Positions 41,725-51,577 of a stretch of DNA of 64,000 nucleotides are shown here, piece after piece. A model generated the notes under the pieces. The model did not search any database. It saw nothing but the letters and a program-made list of their open reading frames with translations, and was not told the DNA's origin. The stretch lies in contig NZ_AP025513.1 in assembly GCF_024347635.1 (NCBI RefSeq), forward strand, positions 1 through 64,000. Direction: 5' to 3'. The first letter of the stretch is position 1. Each line of letters starts with the position of its first letter. Source of the DNA: Vibrio tasmaniensis. Lineage in GTDB: Bacteria; Pseudomonadota; Gammaproteobacteria; Enterobacterales; Vibrionaceae. The translations under genes were made by a program, and so were the position numbers.

Positions 41725-44700
41725 CCACCAAATTCTTTTTGTGCTTGATCCCGGTAATTTTGTTTATTAGGGTTCCTCGGTGATACCCCATTGATTTTAT
41801 TTCCAGAAGTTCCCCCCATAGATTGAGCTCCGCCGTGAGCATCTATCATTTGTTGTTCTCGTCCCCGAATTGCTGATTTATTGAAGGACGTTTTATCAAG
41901 ACTTGCAGGGCCGTAGCCTTTCTGATTCATGTGGTGGCTAGCATCTCGACGAGCAATGTTTTGTTCTGGAGTACCGAAACCACTTGTTCTTCCAGTATAC
42001 ACTTTACCAGTTACAGGATCTGTTTTAGTATAAGTTTGATACGTTTTTCCTGTCTTCTTTGTAGCAATAGCCGCAGCACGTTTAGCGTATCGTCCTGCCG
42101 TTACAGCTTGTCCTACCCCTGGCGTGGCAGCGGCCATTGATAAGGCGGCCTCGCCTGGTAACCCCCGAGCCACATATACTATAGCACTAAGTACATCCGG
42201 AACAATACCTACCCCTGGAGCAAGCCCTGCTGCATCTAATGTAGTATTCAGCCCAGATAAAAATCGATCCCAGCCACTCACTTCTTCTTCAGGCTCCGGC
42301 TCTTTTACCTCTTCGCCTGGGGTTAAGCTATCACGCTCACTCTTTTGCTTATGCTCTCTGTCACCTTTAAATCGCTCATTGTTAGCATTTCTTCGATTAT
42401 CATTGTCAATTTTGGGCGTCTCTTTAATCGCAATATACCCTGTTGGATCGACGTATTTAAGTGGGTTATTAAAGGCATAAGCGTAACGGTTATAGCTTTG
42501 CGCATTGTACGGATCTTGAATGAAACCATCAGCCGAGATAAATCGACCAATGGCAGGGTCGTAAATCCGCCCATTCATGTGAATCAAATCAAATTCATCG
42601 ACATGCTCATGTCCTGTAAAGCCACGGTTGGTTTCAGAAATCGTCAGTGGTTTATGATACAAAGAAGATAAGTCCCGTCTCATTCCAAACGGCTCATAGC
42701 TGTATCGCTCTAAAACCAGTCCCATTTCATCGGCTACGGTATCTATTGAGCCTAATGCGTCTCGGTATAAATACTTGGTTTGGTTTTCTCTGGAGGATTC
42801 TGTGTGGATAGCTTGTAGCTTTCCATAAGCATAAATGTAATGTTTCGACTCAGATTTAGAGCCTGTGGTGACTTCCTCAAATATTTGGTCAAAATATACC
42901 GTCGTCTGATTATTTGACTCTTTGAGATAACGGCGCCCATCTGGAGCGTAAGAGAAGTTAACCTGTTTATTACCCTCAATGATACGGCTTGGTTTCGAGG
43001 TGTGATCCCAGTAGATTTTCCGAGTGCCCGCATTTTTGATGTTACCATTATGATCGTAAGTGTAGCTTTCATCGCCCTTGCTGGAAGAGTACACACTGGT
43101 TAATTGGTAAGCCCCCGCACCGTATGAGTAAGTTTTTCTATTTCCTTCTGTAAAGTTTCCATTTCGGTCATAACTATAGTTAATGTCGAATCCATTATAA
43201 TTGCTGTCAAAAAATTTAGCATTAGTCAGTCTATCTAAGCCATCATATTCAAATTCTTCACTGAGATCGTTTATCCCATCTTTGCGGTAAATGACATTAT
43301 TAAAGCTATCATACTCATAACTTAAATCTCTTAATAAGCTGAGACCATGAGTCTGTATTCTATCGAGCCTACCAGTAATCGAGTTGTACTGCCTAACCGT
43401 GGTCAGCCCATTTCCTGTGGTATAACTGGAAATTCGATTTCCGGCATCTAAATCATTCGCTATCCATAGATATTTTTTATTGGTTTCGCTTATCAAGGTA
43501 TCAAGGCTGTTGTTTTTCAGTGCGCGGCTCCATTGGTCACTGAACAGGTTGATATCTCGATCTAACTGCGCGGTAACAATCTCGATCTCTTTAATGATAT
43601 CGCCATAATCGCCCGATTTTTTCTTGATATTGCGGAAATGAGTGACGAAATCCACTTGTAAATTACTGATCTCTTGTTGTGCGCTATTGGGCAGCCCATC
43701 CACAAGGTGGTAAAAAATATTTTTCTTTCCACGCATATCAGAGATATCCGTGGCCGCCGTCATGCCATCGAACTCTAAATGCTCTTCCGTTCGTTCAACA
43801 CCACCAATGTGTTTTAATACGCCAGAAGGTTTAGTGACCTCTATGTAGGTAAAAAAATCTTCGTCATTAACAGGTAGGGGGCGGCGGCGGTCGTCCCCTC
43901 TGTTATTACTTCGCTCTTCGGGATTCCAATGTTGGATGTACCAGCTATTGCCATCTCGGTAATAAACCACATCACCTTCACCACGATAAATTTGAAAACC
44001 CTCAACATAGCTATCATTAAAAATATCGATTTGTGTATTTTTTTCTCTGTAGAAATGATCTTTTACCACCTCAAGCTCTTCTGATATCACTTGAAGGCTA
44101 CGACGGTTTGCTTCCGCTTTCTTTTTTACATCAGCAAGGTGCTTGTTTAACGATGACTTTATTGAGGTTAACCTCGCGACATTGGACACTCCGCTTTTTT
44201 CTTTTGCGGTGTAGACGCCCGACAAATACCCATTGTCGTTATATTCATTAAATAAGGTAAACCCGCCCGGTCTTGTATCGGTGGCAATTCGCCCTAATCC
44301 ATCATAGCCAAACGAGCGCTGAAGCACCTTATTAGGGCTCGATTGAGTGATCGTGGCGAGTCGGCCAAAACGGTCATAACGGTAGGCTTTAGAGATATCA
44401 TCGCCAACGATTTTAGACAGTTCACCGATGCCGTTATCACTGCTGTCCCATTCCCATCGGTCGGTGAGTACTTGTCCTTTATGATGATAGGTCTTATCGG
44501 TCACACGGCCTATGGCATCATAAGTGTTGGCAATGATGGTGCCGTTTGCATCTTTCTTCCATATTTCTTCATTAAAAGAGTTATAACGGAATGACCACAC
44601 CCCTTTAATGGGATCGTTTAACTGGGTTCGTTGCCCGAAGGGACCAAATTCAATGTGAGTAAGTTCACCATTGGCATTGGCAATCACGGTATTGCCTTCA

Positions 44701-47093
44701 CCATCAAACCGAAATGACACATAGCTGCCTTCAGGTTGCTCAACTGTCTCGATCCGCTCTAGAGGATCAAGGTAGGAGCGCTCAACTCTTTGTTCGCCCG
44801 AGAACGCCGCGACAGTTTTCGTGATCACATTATCGGTGTATGTAAAGGTTGTGGTATTAATGGGTGAAATGATTCGTGTTTTTCGACCTAACACATCATA
44901 GGCATACTCAAGCCAGCCAATCTGATCTCCCCAGTAATAAGGTAAGCTCTCTTTTACGATGCGGCCAACTCTATCGTATTGATAATCGACAATAACCGGA
45001 TCGCCATGAAAGCCAACAGTGGAGAGTCTGAGTACTTTATTGACCCCATTAATATACTCGGTAATAGTTGCAATGCCAGGTGTGGTTTTGACCCGTTTGT
45101 AGACAGCGTATCGGGGAGCTCGTGCATCACCGCGAGCGTCTTCATAACGAATAGTTGTATTAAGGTTGGTATTATCGGTTGAGCTGATTTTTCGACAAAA
45201 AACATCATAGACAGCCGTTGAGGTTTGCTGGTTGATATCAGTATAAGCCGTTGGTTGGCCGCAATATTGGTTATAACTCCAGTGCTCTTTTCTTCCCAAT
45301 GGGTCCGTCGTAGATTGTGGGTATTCACCGCTATATTGAATCGTATTGGCTCTAGAGATACTTTGTGTGTTGGTTATGTTGCCCTGCGCATCGTAGGTAT
45401 AGGTAAAGCCATTTTGCGTCTCTTTTGTCCTTTTCCCTGAGCTATCATAGTCAAAGAGAGCCGTTCTCATTAATCGGTTGTTATGAAAGGTTTTTTTCTC
45501 TTTTAACTTTTTGGTCGCATTAAATTTTTGCGTATAGCGGTACTCATTAGAGACGGCACCATCTTTTAAGTATTTCGCAACTTTCGTTTGTGGAAGGTGA
45601 TTGTCATAATCAGAAAATAGGGTGACGGTTGAATAGGTTTCTTGTACAAAATCACTCTCACTTAGAATATCCACCGATGTTAAGTTCTCATCTTCATAAA
45701 GGCGAGTGGTGGTTTCAATAGAAAAAGCTCGGCCAGACCCGTTACTTAATTTTGTTACCTCTTGAGTGGGTCTCACTACATGGTATTTGGTATTGTTCGA
45801 GATGTCTTCATAAGTGAAGCTGGTTATATCCGTTACCGAGTGGTTACCATCTCTCATTGTAACCTGAGTCGGCTCTCCAAAGTATGGAAATGATTGATTA
45901 TATATGGTGTCGATGTAACCTAAGTCAGAGATCTTTTCTGTGATTTTTTTAAAACCCAAGTAGGATTTTTGAGTGCTGTCGTATTTTTCACCTGAATAAG
46001 TGTATGAAATGTTCGTGGTGTCTTGCTCGTCCCCTGCGCCTTCTTCGATAGAGCTTAATACGTTATAACGGATCTTTTGACCCAAAGGGTTCTTTACACC
46101 GTCATATTTAGTAAAAGTACCTTCAAACCGGTACTTGTCATCATTTGTAGCCTGAAAACTTTCAAGTATATTGAGTTGGGAAAAAGGAGAACCACTGAAT
46201 GTTTTATAAGCGAAGTTCAACGGTGTGACACATTCGGTATCATTGACGCAATAATTTAATTGATTGATGTGTTTTTTATCAGCTGAGTACTTGAGCGAGT
46301 ATTGACTTTTAACGTATTGATTGTCGTAGGTAATGCTTGTTAGTTTATTGTTAGGATAAGTGAAATTAATTTCATTTCCTGAGTATTCAATTGATGAAAC
46401 CCTGAGGTTATGAGATACGGTGTCATAAGTGTAATTGATGGTATTTTTATTGATGTCTTCTTTTTTGTATATATAAAAAGAGTCGGCAAAATATTTAGTG
46501 ACATTCCGCTCTCTATCATGGTCATGGTTTCCTCCTCCATGTATCGTTTCCGTTACCGTTTTTCCAAATCGACTGGTGGCTTTAGTTCCACCATAATACG
46601 ATTTTTCGCCTGTGGTTTTATTCGTCACCACCATGCTTGGCTTTACTTTTAAGTTATTCCACTGGCTATGTAGATAACGGTCTCCGATAACCTTTATTTC
46701 TAAATTTTGATTGTTTACTTCAGGAACATATTGACCGTTGGATAGTTTCACCAATCTTTCATTGTCTAAACACAGCGTATTATTGTTGTATTTATCTAAG
46801 CAGATAGAGATGGTTGATATACCCGAAAGATACCACCAATTGGCTACGTATTGTTGGCCACCAGAATTGGCGGAATTAAACGTTAATGATAAGTCTGGTG
46901 TATATCCATTACTCCCACGGGGTAATGCGATAGGGATAGAATAGGTCAAATCTCCTTGCTTAGCTTCATAGGAGCCCAACAGGTTACCTGAATACCCTCC
47001 ATAATCGTTACTTAGCGCCTGATTGGCGGCTTGCGTAGAAAAAGAGCAAAACGCTACAAATGTAACGATACCTGTCAGCCATTTATTTATCAT
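41721..47093 (-). CDS. Secreted RHS-repeat polymorphic toxin with GIY-YIG-like tip
   Basis: The start at 47093 has GGAG seven bases upstream, within the previous gene. Of 1790 residues, 1-23 are a Sec signal peptide (MINKWLTGIVTFVAFCSFST). RHS/YD repeats fill the middle, for example YDALGR-like YDAIGRVTDKTY and YDVLGRKTRI. The RHS core ends with GFTGHEHVDEFDLIHMNGRI and YDPAIGRFISADGF. The last 120 residues carry TYQTYTKTDPVTGKVYTGRT and GREQQMIDAHGG, a likely GIY-YIG nuclease. No PAAR or VgrG partner is present, so export probably goes via Sec and an unknown outer step. It kills or inhibits rivals, with immunity from 41272-41724. Confidence 0.85.
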   Translation of the reverse strand: MINKWLTGIVTFVAFCSFSTQAANQALSNDYGGYSGNLLGSYEAKQGDLTYSIPIALPRGSNGYTPDLSLTFNSANSGGQQYVANWWYLSGISTISICLDKYNNNTLCLDNERLVKLSNGQYVPEVNNQNLEIKVIGDRYLHSQWNNLKVKPSMVVTNKTTGEKSYYGGTKATSRFGKTVTETIHGGGNHDHDRERNVTKYFADSFYIYKKEDINKNTINYTYDTVSHNLRVSSIEYSGNEINFTYPNNKLTSITYDNQYVKSQYSLKYSADKKHINQLNYCVNDTECVTPLNFAYKTFSGSPFSQLNILESFQATNDDKYRFEGTFTKYDGVKNPLGQKIRYNVLSSIEEGAGDEQDTTNISYTYSGEKYDSTQKSYLGFKKITEKISDLGYIDTIYNQSFPYFGEPTQVTMRDGNHSVTDITSFTYEDISNNTKYHVVRPTQEVTKLSNGSGRAFSIETTTRLYEDENLTSVDILSESDFVQETYSTVTLFSDYDNHLPQTKVAKYLKDGAVSNEYRYTQKFNATKKLKEKKTFHNNRLMRTALFDYDSSGKRTKETQNGFTYTYDAQGNITNTQSISRANTIQYSGEYPQSTTDPLGRKEHWSYNQYCGQPTAYTDINQQTSTAVYDVFCRKISSTDNTNLNTTIRYEDARGDARAPRYAVYKRVKTTPGIATITEYINGVNKVLRLSTVGFHGDPVIVDYQYDRVGRIVKESLPYYWGDQIGWLEYAYDVLGRKTRIISPINTTTFTYTDNVITKTVAAFSGEQRVERSYLDPLERIETVEQPEGSYVSFRFDGEGNTVIANANGELTHIEFGPFGQRTQLNDPIKGVWSFRYNSFNEEIWKKDANGTIIANTYDAIGRVTDKTYHHKGQVLTDRWEWDSSDNGIGELSKIVGDDISKAYRYDRFGRLATITQSSPNKVLQRSFGYDGLGRIATDTRPGGFTLFNEYNDNGYLSGVYTAKEKSGVSNVARLTSIKSSLNKHLADVKKKAEANRRSLQVISEELEVVKDHFYREKNTQIDIFNDSYVEGFQIYRGEGDVVYYRDGNSWYIQHWNPEERSNNRGDDRRRPLPVNDEDFFTYIEVTKPSGVLKHIGGVERTEEHLEFDGMTAATDISDMRGKKNIFYHLVDGLPNSAQQEISNLQVDFVTHFRNIKKKSGDYGDIIKEIEIVTAQLDRDINLFSDQWSRALKNNSLDTLISETNKKYLWIANDLDAGNRISSYTTGNGLTTVRQYNSITGRLDRIQTHGLSLLRDLSYEYDSFNNVIYRKDGINDLSEEFEYDGLDRLTNAKFFDSNYNGFDINYSYDRNGNFTEGNRKTYSYGAGAYQLTSVYSSSKGDESYTYDHNGNIKNAGTRKIYWDHTSKPSRIIEGNKQVNFSYAPDGRRYLKESNNQTTVYFDQIFEEVTTGSKSESKHYIYAYGKLQAIHTESSRENQTKYLYRDALGSIDTVADEMGLVLERYSYEPFGMRRDLSSLYHKPLTISETNRGFTGHEHVDEFDLIHMNGRIYDPAIGRFISADGFIQDPYNAQSYNRYAYAFNNPLKYVDPTGYIAIKETPKIDNDNRRNANNERFKGDREHKQKSERDSLTPGEEVKEPEPEEEVSGWDRFLSGLNTTLDAAGLAPGVGIVPDVLSAIVYVARGLPGEAALSMAAATPGVGQAVTAGRYAKRAAAIATKKTGKTYQTYTKTDPVTGKVYTGRTSGFGTPEQNIARRDASHHMNQKGYGPASLDKTSFNKSAIRGREQQMIDAHGGAQSMGGTSGNKINGVSPRNPNKQNYRDQAQKEFGG

Positions 47094-47421
47094 TGTTCGT
47101 CTCCAAGCCATATTTGTTTATTATTGTTTTCACTTTTGTATCGAATTTTTTTATATCGACAGAGATGTCGTTTTGAATATCATTAGAGCGTTGTAGTTTT
47201 GAATTGATATCGAGTAAATAGTCACTGTTATCAGGAAGGTTCGAGTCGCTAATGGAAATCAACTCTGGCCGAGCCTTTATCAATGGAGAGGTTTTAATAT
47301 GTTCCGTTGTTTCATTAATAACTTGAGGCGGGGTAGTGGTTTGTTTTACAATAAAAAAGTATAAGCCCCCACAAATGACCAATACAAATGGAATAACATA
47401 CTTCGCTAATATATGCATCAT
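47083..47421 (-). CDS. Small membrane-anchored protein coupled to the RHS gene
   Basis: About 112 residues: one N-terminal hydrophobic helix (AKYVIPFVLVICGGLYFFIV) and a hydrophilic remainder with a helical end (NDIQNDISVDIKKFDTKVKT). The exact start among adjacent Met codons (47421, 47418) is uncertain. The stop overlaps the RHS start by eleven bases, so translation is coupled. It is probably periplasm-facing and may help secretion or folding of the RHS protein. No family is recognised. Confidence 0.6.
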   Translation of the reverse strand: MMHILAKYVIPFVLVICGGLYFFIVKQTTTPPQVINETTEHIKTSPLIKARPELISISDSNLPDNSDYLLDINSKLQRSNDIQNDISVDIKKFDTKVKTIINKYGLETNNDK

Positions 47422-47531
47422 TAACCTAATCAATAGCTTGCCTATTGATGACGTTAATGAAAAAGTGTAAAAAAATATATATTTCTAATTGAAATTAATG
47501 ATCTTCCCCACAGTTTTGTGGGTTAACCTGG

Positions 47532-47561
47532 AAGGTAAGGAATCTCAATGTTTCCTTACCT
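47532..47561. repeat. AAGGTAAGGAATC palindromic block, copy 3
   Basis: The palindrome (AAGGTAAGGAATC, TCAAT, GTTTCCTTACCT) is followed by GAACAATCGCGGCC. It matches the block at 4565 and continues into the 3' region of IS91 copy 2. Confidence 0.75.
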
Positions 47562-47697
47562 GAACAATCGCGGCCTAACTCACGTCAGAATGAGTCCCGG
47601 ACAGACCTAACTTCTGCTCTACAATCTAAACACGGGTGTTAATTGAACACTTGCACGCTGTTTTCGCTATTTCAGATACACTCATCCTGCGAAATGC

Positions 47698-48763
47698 CTA
47701 AATTGACCTGATTTGGGCTTGAGCCATCGCATGATGGACCAACTCCGACAGCGCCTCTCCAGCCCTAAAACGAAGAAACGTTAAACGGTGCCCACAAAGA
47801 ATGCACTCAAACGGGTCAACCTTCACATACCCTTTCAGCATGGCGGCGTAACCGGGCATTTCAGGTGAGTCTTTAGGGGCGATGCCCAAGGCATCGTAGA
47901 CCTTAGGGATCATCTCACCACGACGTCGGTTCGATAGAAAACCAAAGTATTGAATCATTTTGAGGAAGTTATGTCGTAAACGCGACGCCGATATGGGGGG
48001 CGTTTTAGGTAGCGGCCGAGGTATGTCATGGTGGGCGTAACGTTGGCCGTTTTCTTTGCAAAGTACAGCTTCCATCGACGACAATATTGGCTGGTTAGAA
48101 ATCGTGACCAATCTTGCTCATGACGAATAAAAGGGCAGCCCTCTCCAGTCAAATCTAACTCTGAGTAATGGGAGCCGAGAAGTTGAGTGATGGCGGTACG
48201 CCAACACTTCTCAGTGGTCTTAGCTTTAAAGAAAATGGGCTTCCACAGGCCTGTCCTCTTACATAAGCCTCCGCGCGTGACAGATAAGTGGATGTGCACA
48301 TTCCAATTCAATTTTCTCCCGTAGGTATGAAGTGCACAGAACACGCCAATATCGATATCCAGATGCTTTGCCCATCTTAAGAAGATTTTGGCTGCCCAAC
48401 TAAAGAGATGATTGAGAAGAAAACGATTATCCCGAAAGATTGGCCACAATGTGTGTGGGAGCGTCAACGTTACGTGTTGATACTCACACTCAGGAAAGAC
48501 ATGTTGTTGCTTTCGTATCCACCGCTTCGTGGCTTTAATGCCACAACTGTCGCAAAAGCGAGATTTGCACGTCTGATGAATGTATTTGTGGTGGGTGCAG
48601 TCAGCATCGATACTCTTTAGAGCCAAAAGCGGCGGTACTGCAAGCGAGCATCTTGGTGACGTTTTCAATGACGACGGTTCGGAGGGTTTCTCGATACTTA
48701 TTTAGATAGTTCAGCCAATTATCGTTGGCATTGAAGAGTTGTTTGATGGGCTTATTCGGATAC
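47698..48763 (-). pseudogene. IS91-family transposase, copy 2, truncated and deleted
   Basis: The gene reads in two frames (47955 upward and 47698-48111). It keeps the zinc-binding CKSRFCDSCG, the HUH motif (NVHIHLSV) and MTYLGRYLKRPP with the likely Tyr. Relative to copy 1 it lacks about 45 residues after RLRHNF, and a frameshift joins the halves. The first residues are replaced by the IS3 end. It is inactive. Confidence 0.85.
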
Positions 48764-48771
48764 TGTAGTGG

Positions 48772-49641
48772 TCAAGTAAAACTGGCCACAGTTTTATAAG
48801 GGAACCAAAACTGTCGTTCCGACTCATTTGGTGTTAATCCACCATTGTATTGATGTGGACGATGCTGGTTGTAATAACCAACCAAATAATCCGTTATTGC
48901 TTTCTGTGCCTCTGTAAAACTTCTATAGCCATTCTTTGGTACCCATTCCGTTTTTAAACTTCTGAACACTCGCTCCATAGGACTATTATCCCAACAGTTC
49001 CCTCGACGACTCATACTTTGAGTGATTCGATATCTCCATAGCAACTGACGATATTTTTTACTCGTATAGTGGCAACCTTGATCCGAGTGGAACATTACAC
49101 CAGACGGCCTTCCGCGGCTCTCATTGGCCATGGTCAGCGCCTTGCCAGTCAATACACTATCTGGTGAGTTAGACATTGCCCAACCGATGACTTTTCGTGC
49201 GAACAAGTCAATAACAACGGCTAGATAAGACCATCTCTCCCCCGTCCAGATATAAGTCACATCGCCACACCAGACTTGATTCGGCTCAGTCACCGCGAAC
49301 TGACGATTTAACCGGTTAGGTATATGAACATGTTCCTGCTGTGTTTTTTTGTACGTATGTTTTGCTAGCTGGCAACTGACTAAGTCTAGTTCTTTCATGA
49401 ACTTACTTGCTCGGTAACGGCTAAGTCGAATACCTCTTGCTGTGACTATGTCAGCAATGGTTCTCGCTCCAGCGGAACCATTGCTCAGCTCATAAGATCG
49501 GCGAACTTCGGCACGAACAAGCACATGCTCTGACGACAGAGATTTATCTCTATTTGCCCAATAACGATAACTACTGCGATGAACCCCGAACACTTCGCAA
49601 AGCCGTTTCACAGCATAACTCTTCTTGAGTTTCTCGATCAT
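48772..49641 (-). CDS. IS3-family transposase OrfB, copy 3
   Basis: This is the 289-residue DDE transposase core, identical in translation to copy 2, with the triad in WCGDVTYIW, MFHSDQGCHYTS and NSPMERVFRSLKTEW. It is intact and overlaps OrfA by four bases. Confidence 0.94.
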   Translation of the reverse strand: MIEKLKKSYAVKRLCEVFGVHRSSYRYWANRDKSLSSEHVLVRAEVRRSYELSNGSAGARTIADIVTARGIRLSRYRASKFMKELDLVSCQLAKHTYKKTQQEHVHIPNRLNRQFAVTEPNQVWCGDVTYIWTGERWSYLAVVIDLFARKVIGWAMSNSPDSVLTGKALTMANESRGRPSGVMFHSDQGCHYTSKKYRQLLWRYRITQSMSRRGNCWDNSPMERVFRSLKTEWVPKNGYRSFTEAQKAITDYLVGYYNQHRPHQYNGGLTPNESERQFWFPYKTVASFT

Positions 49642-49988
49642 CGAGAACCGTTCAGGGAGTCTGACATCAAGAGAGCCGTAGCCTTTTTTAGAATTTCCTT
49701 TTCTTCTTCAATGCGTTTGATTTTCTTTTTAAGGTCACGAATTTCTCTTTGCTCTGGAGTGAGTGGTGATGAATTTGGTGTCTTACCAGCTCTTTCAGCT
49801 TTGAGTTGCCTTACCCAGCTTTCTAACGTAGTTTTTCCAATCCCCATTGCTTCGCAGGTTTCTTTATAGGAACGTCCCTGGTCAAGCACTAGCTGAGCGC
49901 ATTCAAGTTTAAATTCTGGGTTAAAAGTGCGTCTTTCACGCTTAGTCATAATGTCACCTGTTTTAGTATCGAGATGATCATACATCAC
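49638..49988 (-). CDS. IS3-family OrfA, copy 3
   Basis: This is the 116-residue helix-turn-helix subunit, identical in translation to the other two copies. The C-terminal coiled coil (EIRDLKKKIKRIEEEKEIL) mediates assembly in this family. Confidence 0.92.
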   Translation of the reverse strand: MMYDHLDTKTGDIMTKRERRTFNPEFKLECAQLVLDQGRSYKETCEAMGIGKTTLESWVRQLKAERAGKTPNSSPLTPEQREIRDLKKKIKRIEEEKEILKKATALLMSDSLNGSR

Positions 49989-50020
49989 CTCTTAATCAGG
50001 TGGCCAAATTAACTATGCCA

Positions 50021-51055
50021 CTACACCGTGAGTTTTTGGTCGATGGCTATCTTTTGCAGTATCGATTCCAGTTGTGTGCGTATCTGGTTTTGTATGCCGT
50101 TCGTTTGAGTGATGGATAAGTGATTGCGCTTGGTGATGGTAATGCACGCCTTGGGGTCTGTGTTGCGGCACTGATACACGTCAGCTTTACCCCCTTCGAG
50201 CAAGACATTGACGAGGTTATTGTTGTCGGTCAAAAGGCTAGGGTAGTAACGAGGGTTACCGTTAGCATCGTACACGTAAGTCCCTGACAAGCTCATCATA
50301 AACTGCGCCAGATTTTTGTCGGCTGACAAAAAAGCGTTGTTCATAATCGCAGACCACACCACGTTATGATGGGTTTGAGTGATGTCTTTCAGTGCAGAAT
50401 CATTCTTGGCGTTGGCGAGCTGACCGGCGGCTTTGCCTCCTGAGCCGCATTCATGCTGCGCTTCAACCCAATCCGAGAATGCGTTGTTTTGTGTGCCGAG
50501 CGTTGCGCAGACGTGCTTTTTGGTGGCCGGGGCAGCAAAGGCGGTCAATCCACCGATAGAGGCTTGCGCGGCTTCGCAAGAGTTCACCGACTGGTTGAGG
50601 TATTTGTCGGCAATGGCTTGCAGATTATCGAGGTTTTGTTTGAGCTGCGGCGCCCAGGTTTGCAGGGCTAGATTGACAATAAAGGGCGGAGCATTATGAA
50701 TGATGGCTTTGCCCAGTTTCACCAGTTGGTCTGAGCTGATGTGTGAAAATCCCCCCATGAACATATCAATGCCAGAGCACCCTGCACTGATGGAGGGAAC
50801 CGTGGCGCTGACCAATTGTGCATCGACAATTTTGTTGCGCACAAACAAGCTGCCTCCGGTGTAGTAGTTTGCCGACTGCCCTTGGTAAGCGGTCGGATTT
50901 GAGACATTGGCGTTGTACCCTGAGTTGTCAAAAAAACGCGCCAGTGAGTGATTGGTGTCGGCGTGGCTTACGCTTGATAAGCTGATGAGAAACAAAGGAA
51001 TAACGCACTTATGTACCGAAATGGTGGATAAGTGGTGGCAAAGTGAGCATCTCAT
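50021..51055 (-). pseudogene. traH: TraH-like pilus assembly protein, 3' end lost to IS3
   Basis: The 344 codons start at 51055 with a signal peptide (MRCSLCHHLSTISVHKCVIP... cleaved near SHA-D). The typical TraH segments follow: ARFFDNSGYNANVSNPTAYQ, GGSLFVRNKIVDAQLVSATV and ISAGCSGIDMFMGGFSHISS. F TraH is about 460 residues; here the gene is cut at 50025 by IS3 copy 3 and ends inside the IS. About 110 C-terminal residues are missing. TraH is an outer-membrane-associated periplasmic protein needed for pilus assembly, so function is probably lost. traG, which should follow, is absent. Confidence 0.9.
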
Positions 51056-51465
51056 TGTAATGCCTCCTGTACGCGTGGGTCGCTTAAGGCTTGCTGAATG
51101 CTTTGAGCGAGCGTGCTTTCTGGTACGTCCCCAATGCTTAAGCGTGAGAACTTACGGCTGTTGACGTTCATTAAAAAGGTCGCGGGCATGACGGCTTTTC
51201 CATTGCTTGGGAAAAAGGTCTGACCAATTTCTGGTGTGACAGGAATAGGCACTTCAAAGCCAGCAATCCCCACCTCGTCCACAGAGAAGGCGTAAACCGG
51301 TAATTGAAAGCGCTCGCCAAGGCGAGTGATTTTAGGCGCGGCCTTGTGGCAGTATGGACATGTGCTTTCAAAAAAGAACACCAGAGCGTATTGGTTTTGC
51401 ATGGCCGCGTGCGCGCTTGTGGTTAACAGAGTTAAGCCAAGCAGCAATATTCGAAAAAAGGGCAT
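51052..51465 (-). CDS. trbB: TrbB-like periplasmic thioredoxin-fold protein
   Basis: The 137-residue protein has a signal peptide (MPFFRILLLGLTLLTTSAHA), then FFFESTCPYCHKAAP with the redox motif CPYC, and the cis-Pro region VMPATFLMNV. It belongs to the DsbC/TrbB-like oxidoreductases of F-type operons, which help disulfide formation in Cys-rich Tra proteins such as TraU, TraN and TraH. Stop and traH start overlap (ATGA), so the two are coupled. It lies about 90 bases after traF. Confidence 0.85.
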   Translation of the reverse strand: MPFFRILLLGLTLLTTSAHAAMQNQYALVFFFESTCPYCHKAAPKITRLGERFQLPVYAFSVDEVGIAGFEVPIPVTPEIGQTFFPSNGKAVMPATFLMNVNSRKFSRLSIGDVPESTLAQSIQQALSDPRVQEALQ

Positions 51466-51577
51466 GATGCCTCCAAATAGAGTGAATTAACGTAATGGAT
51501 GAGATCAGAAATGTGATAATGAACCCGGTAGGGTGGTTCAGCAGGGATTGAGTGACTTTAAAAATCCGATTGCTCAA
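51368..51577 (-). CDS. Possible small membrane protein between traF and trbB
   Basis: A 69-codon frame (MSNRIFKVTQSLLNHPTGFI) has one good membrane helix (IITFLISSITLIHSIW) in the otherwise empty 92 bases between traF and trbB. In F, the pilin chaperone traQ lies in this interval and is of similar size. It overlaps both neighbours, and its last half is antisense-like in composition, so it may be a chance frame. Confidence 0.25.
   Translation of the reverse strand: MSNRIFKVTQSLLNHPTGFIITFLISSITLIHSIWRHHALFSNIAAWLNSVNHKRARGHAKPIRSGVLF

Larger units (their letters stand above)
47532..48763 (-). mobile_element. IS91-family element copy 2, truncated by IS3 copy 3
   Basis: It is homologous to 4565-5900 over its length. 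The 5' end of its transposase gene is cut at 48763, where IS3 copy 3 begins. Confidence 0.8.
48764..50025 (-). mobile_element. IS3-family element copy 3, without target duplication
   Basis: The complete 1262-bp element is flanked by TAC on the left and CCG on the right, so no duplication is present, unlike copies 1 and 2. It connects an IS91 fragment to the interrupted traH. This is the expected product of recombination between two IS copies. Confidence 0.93.
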
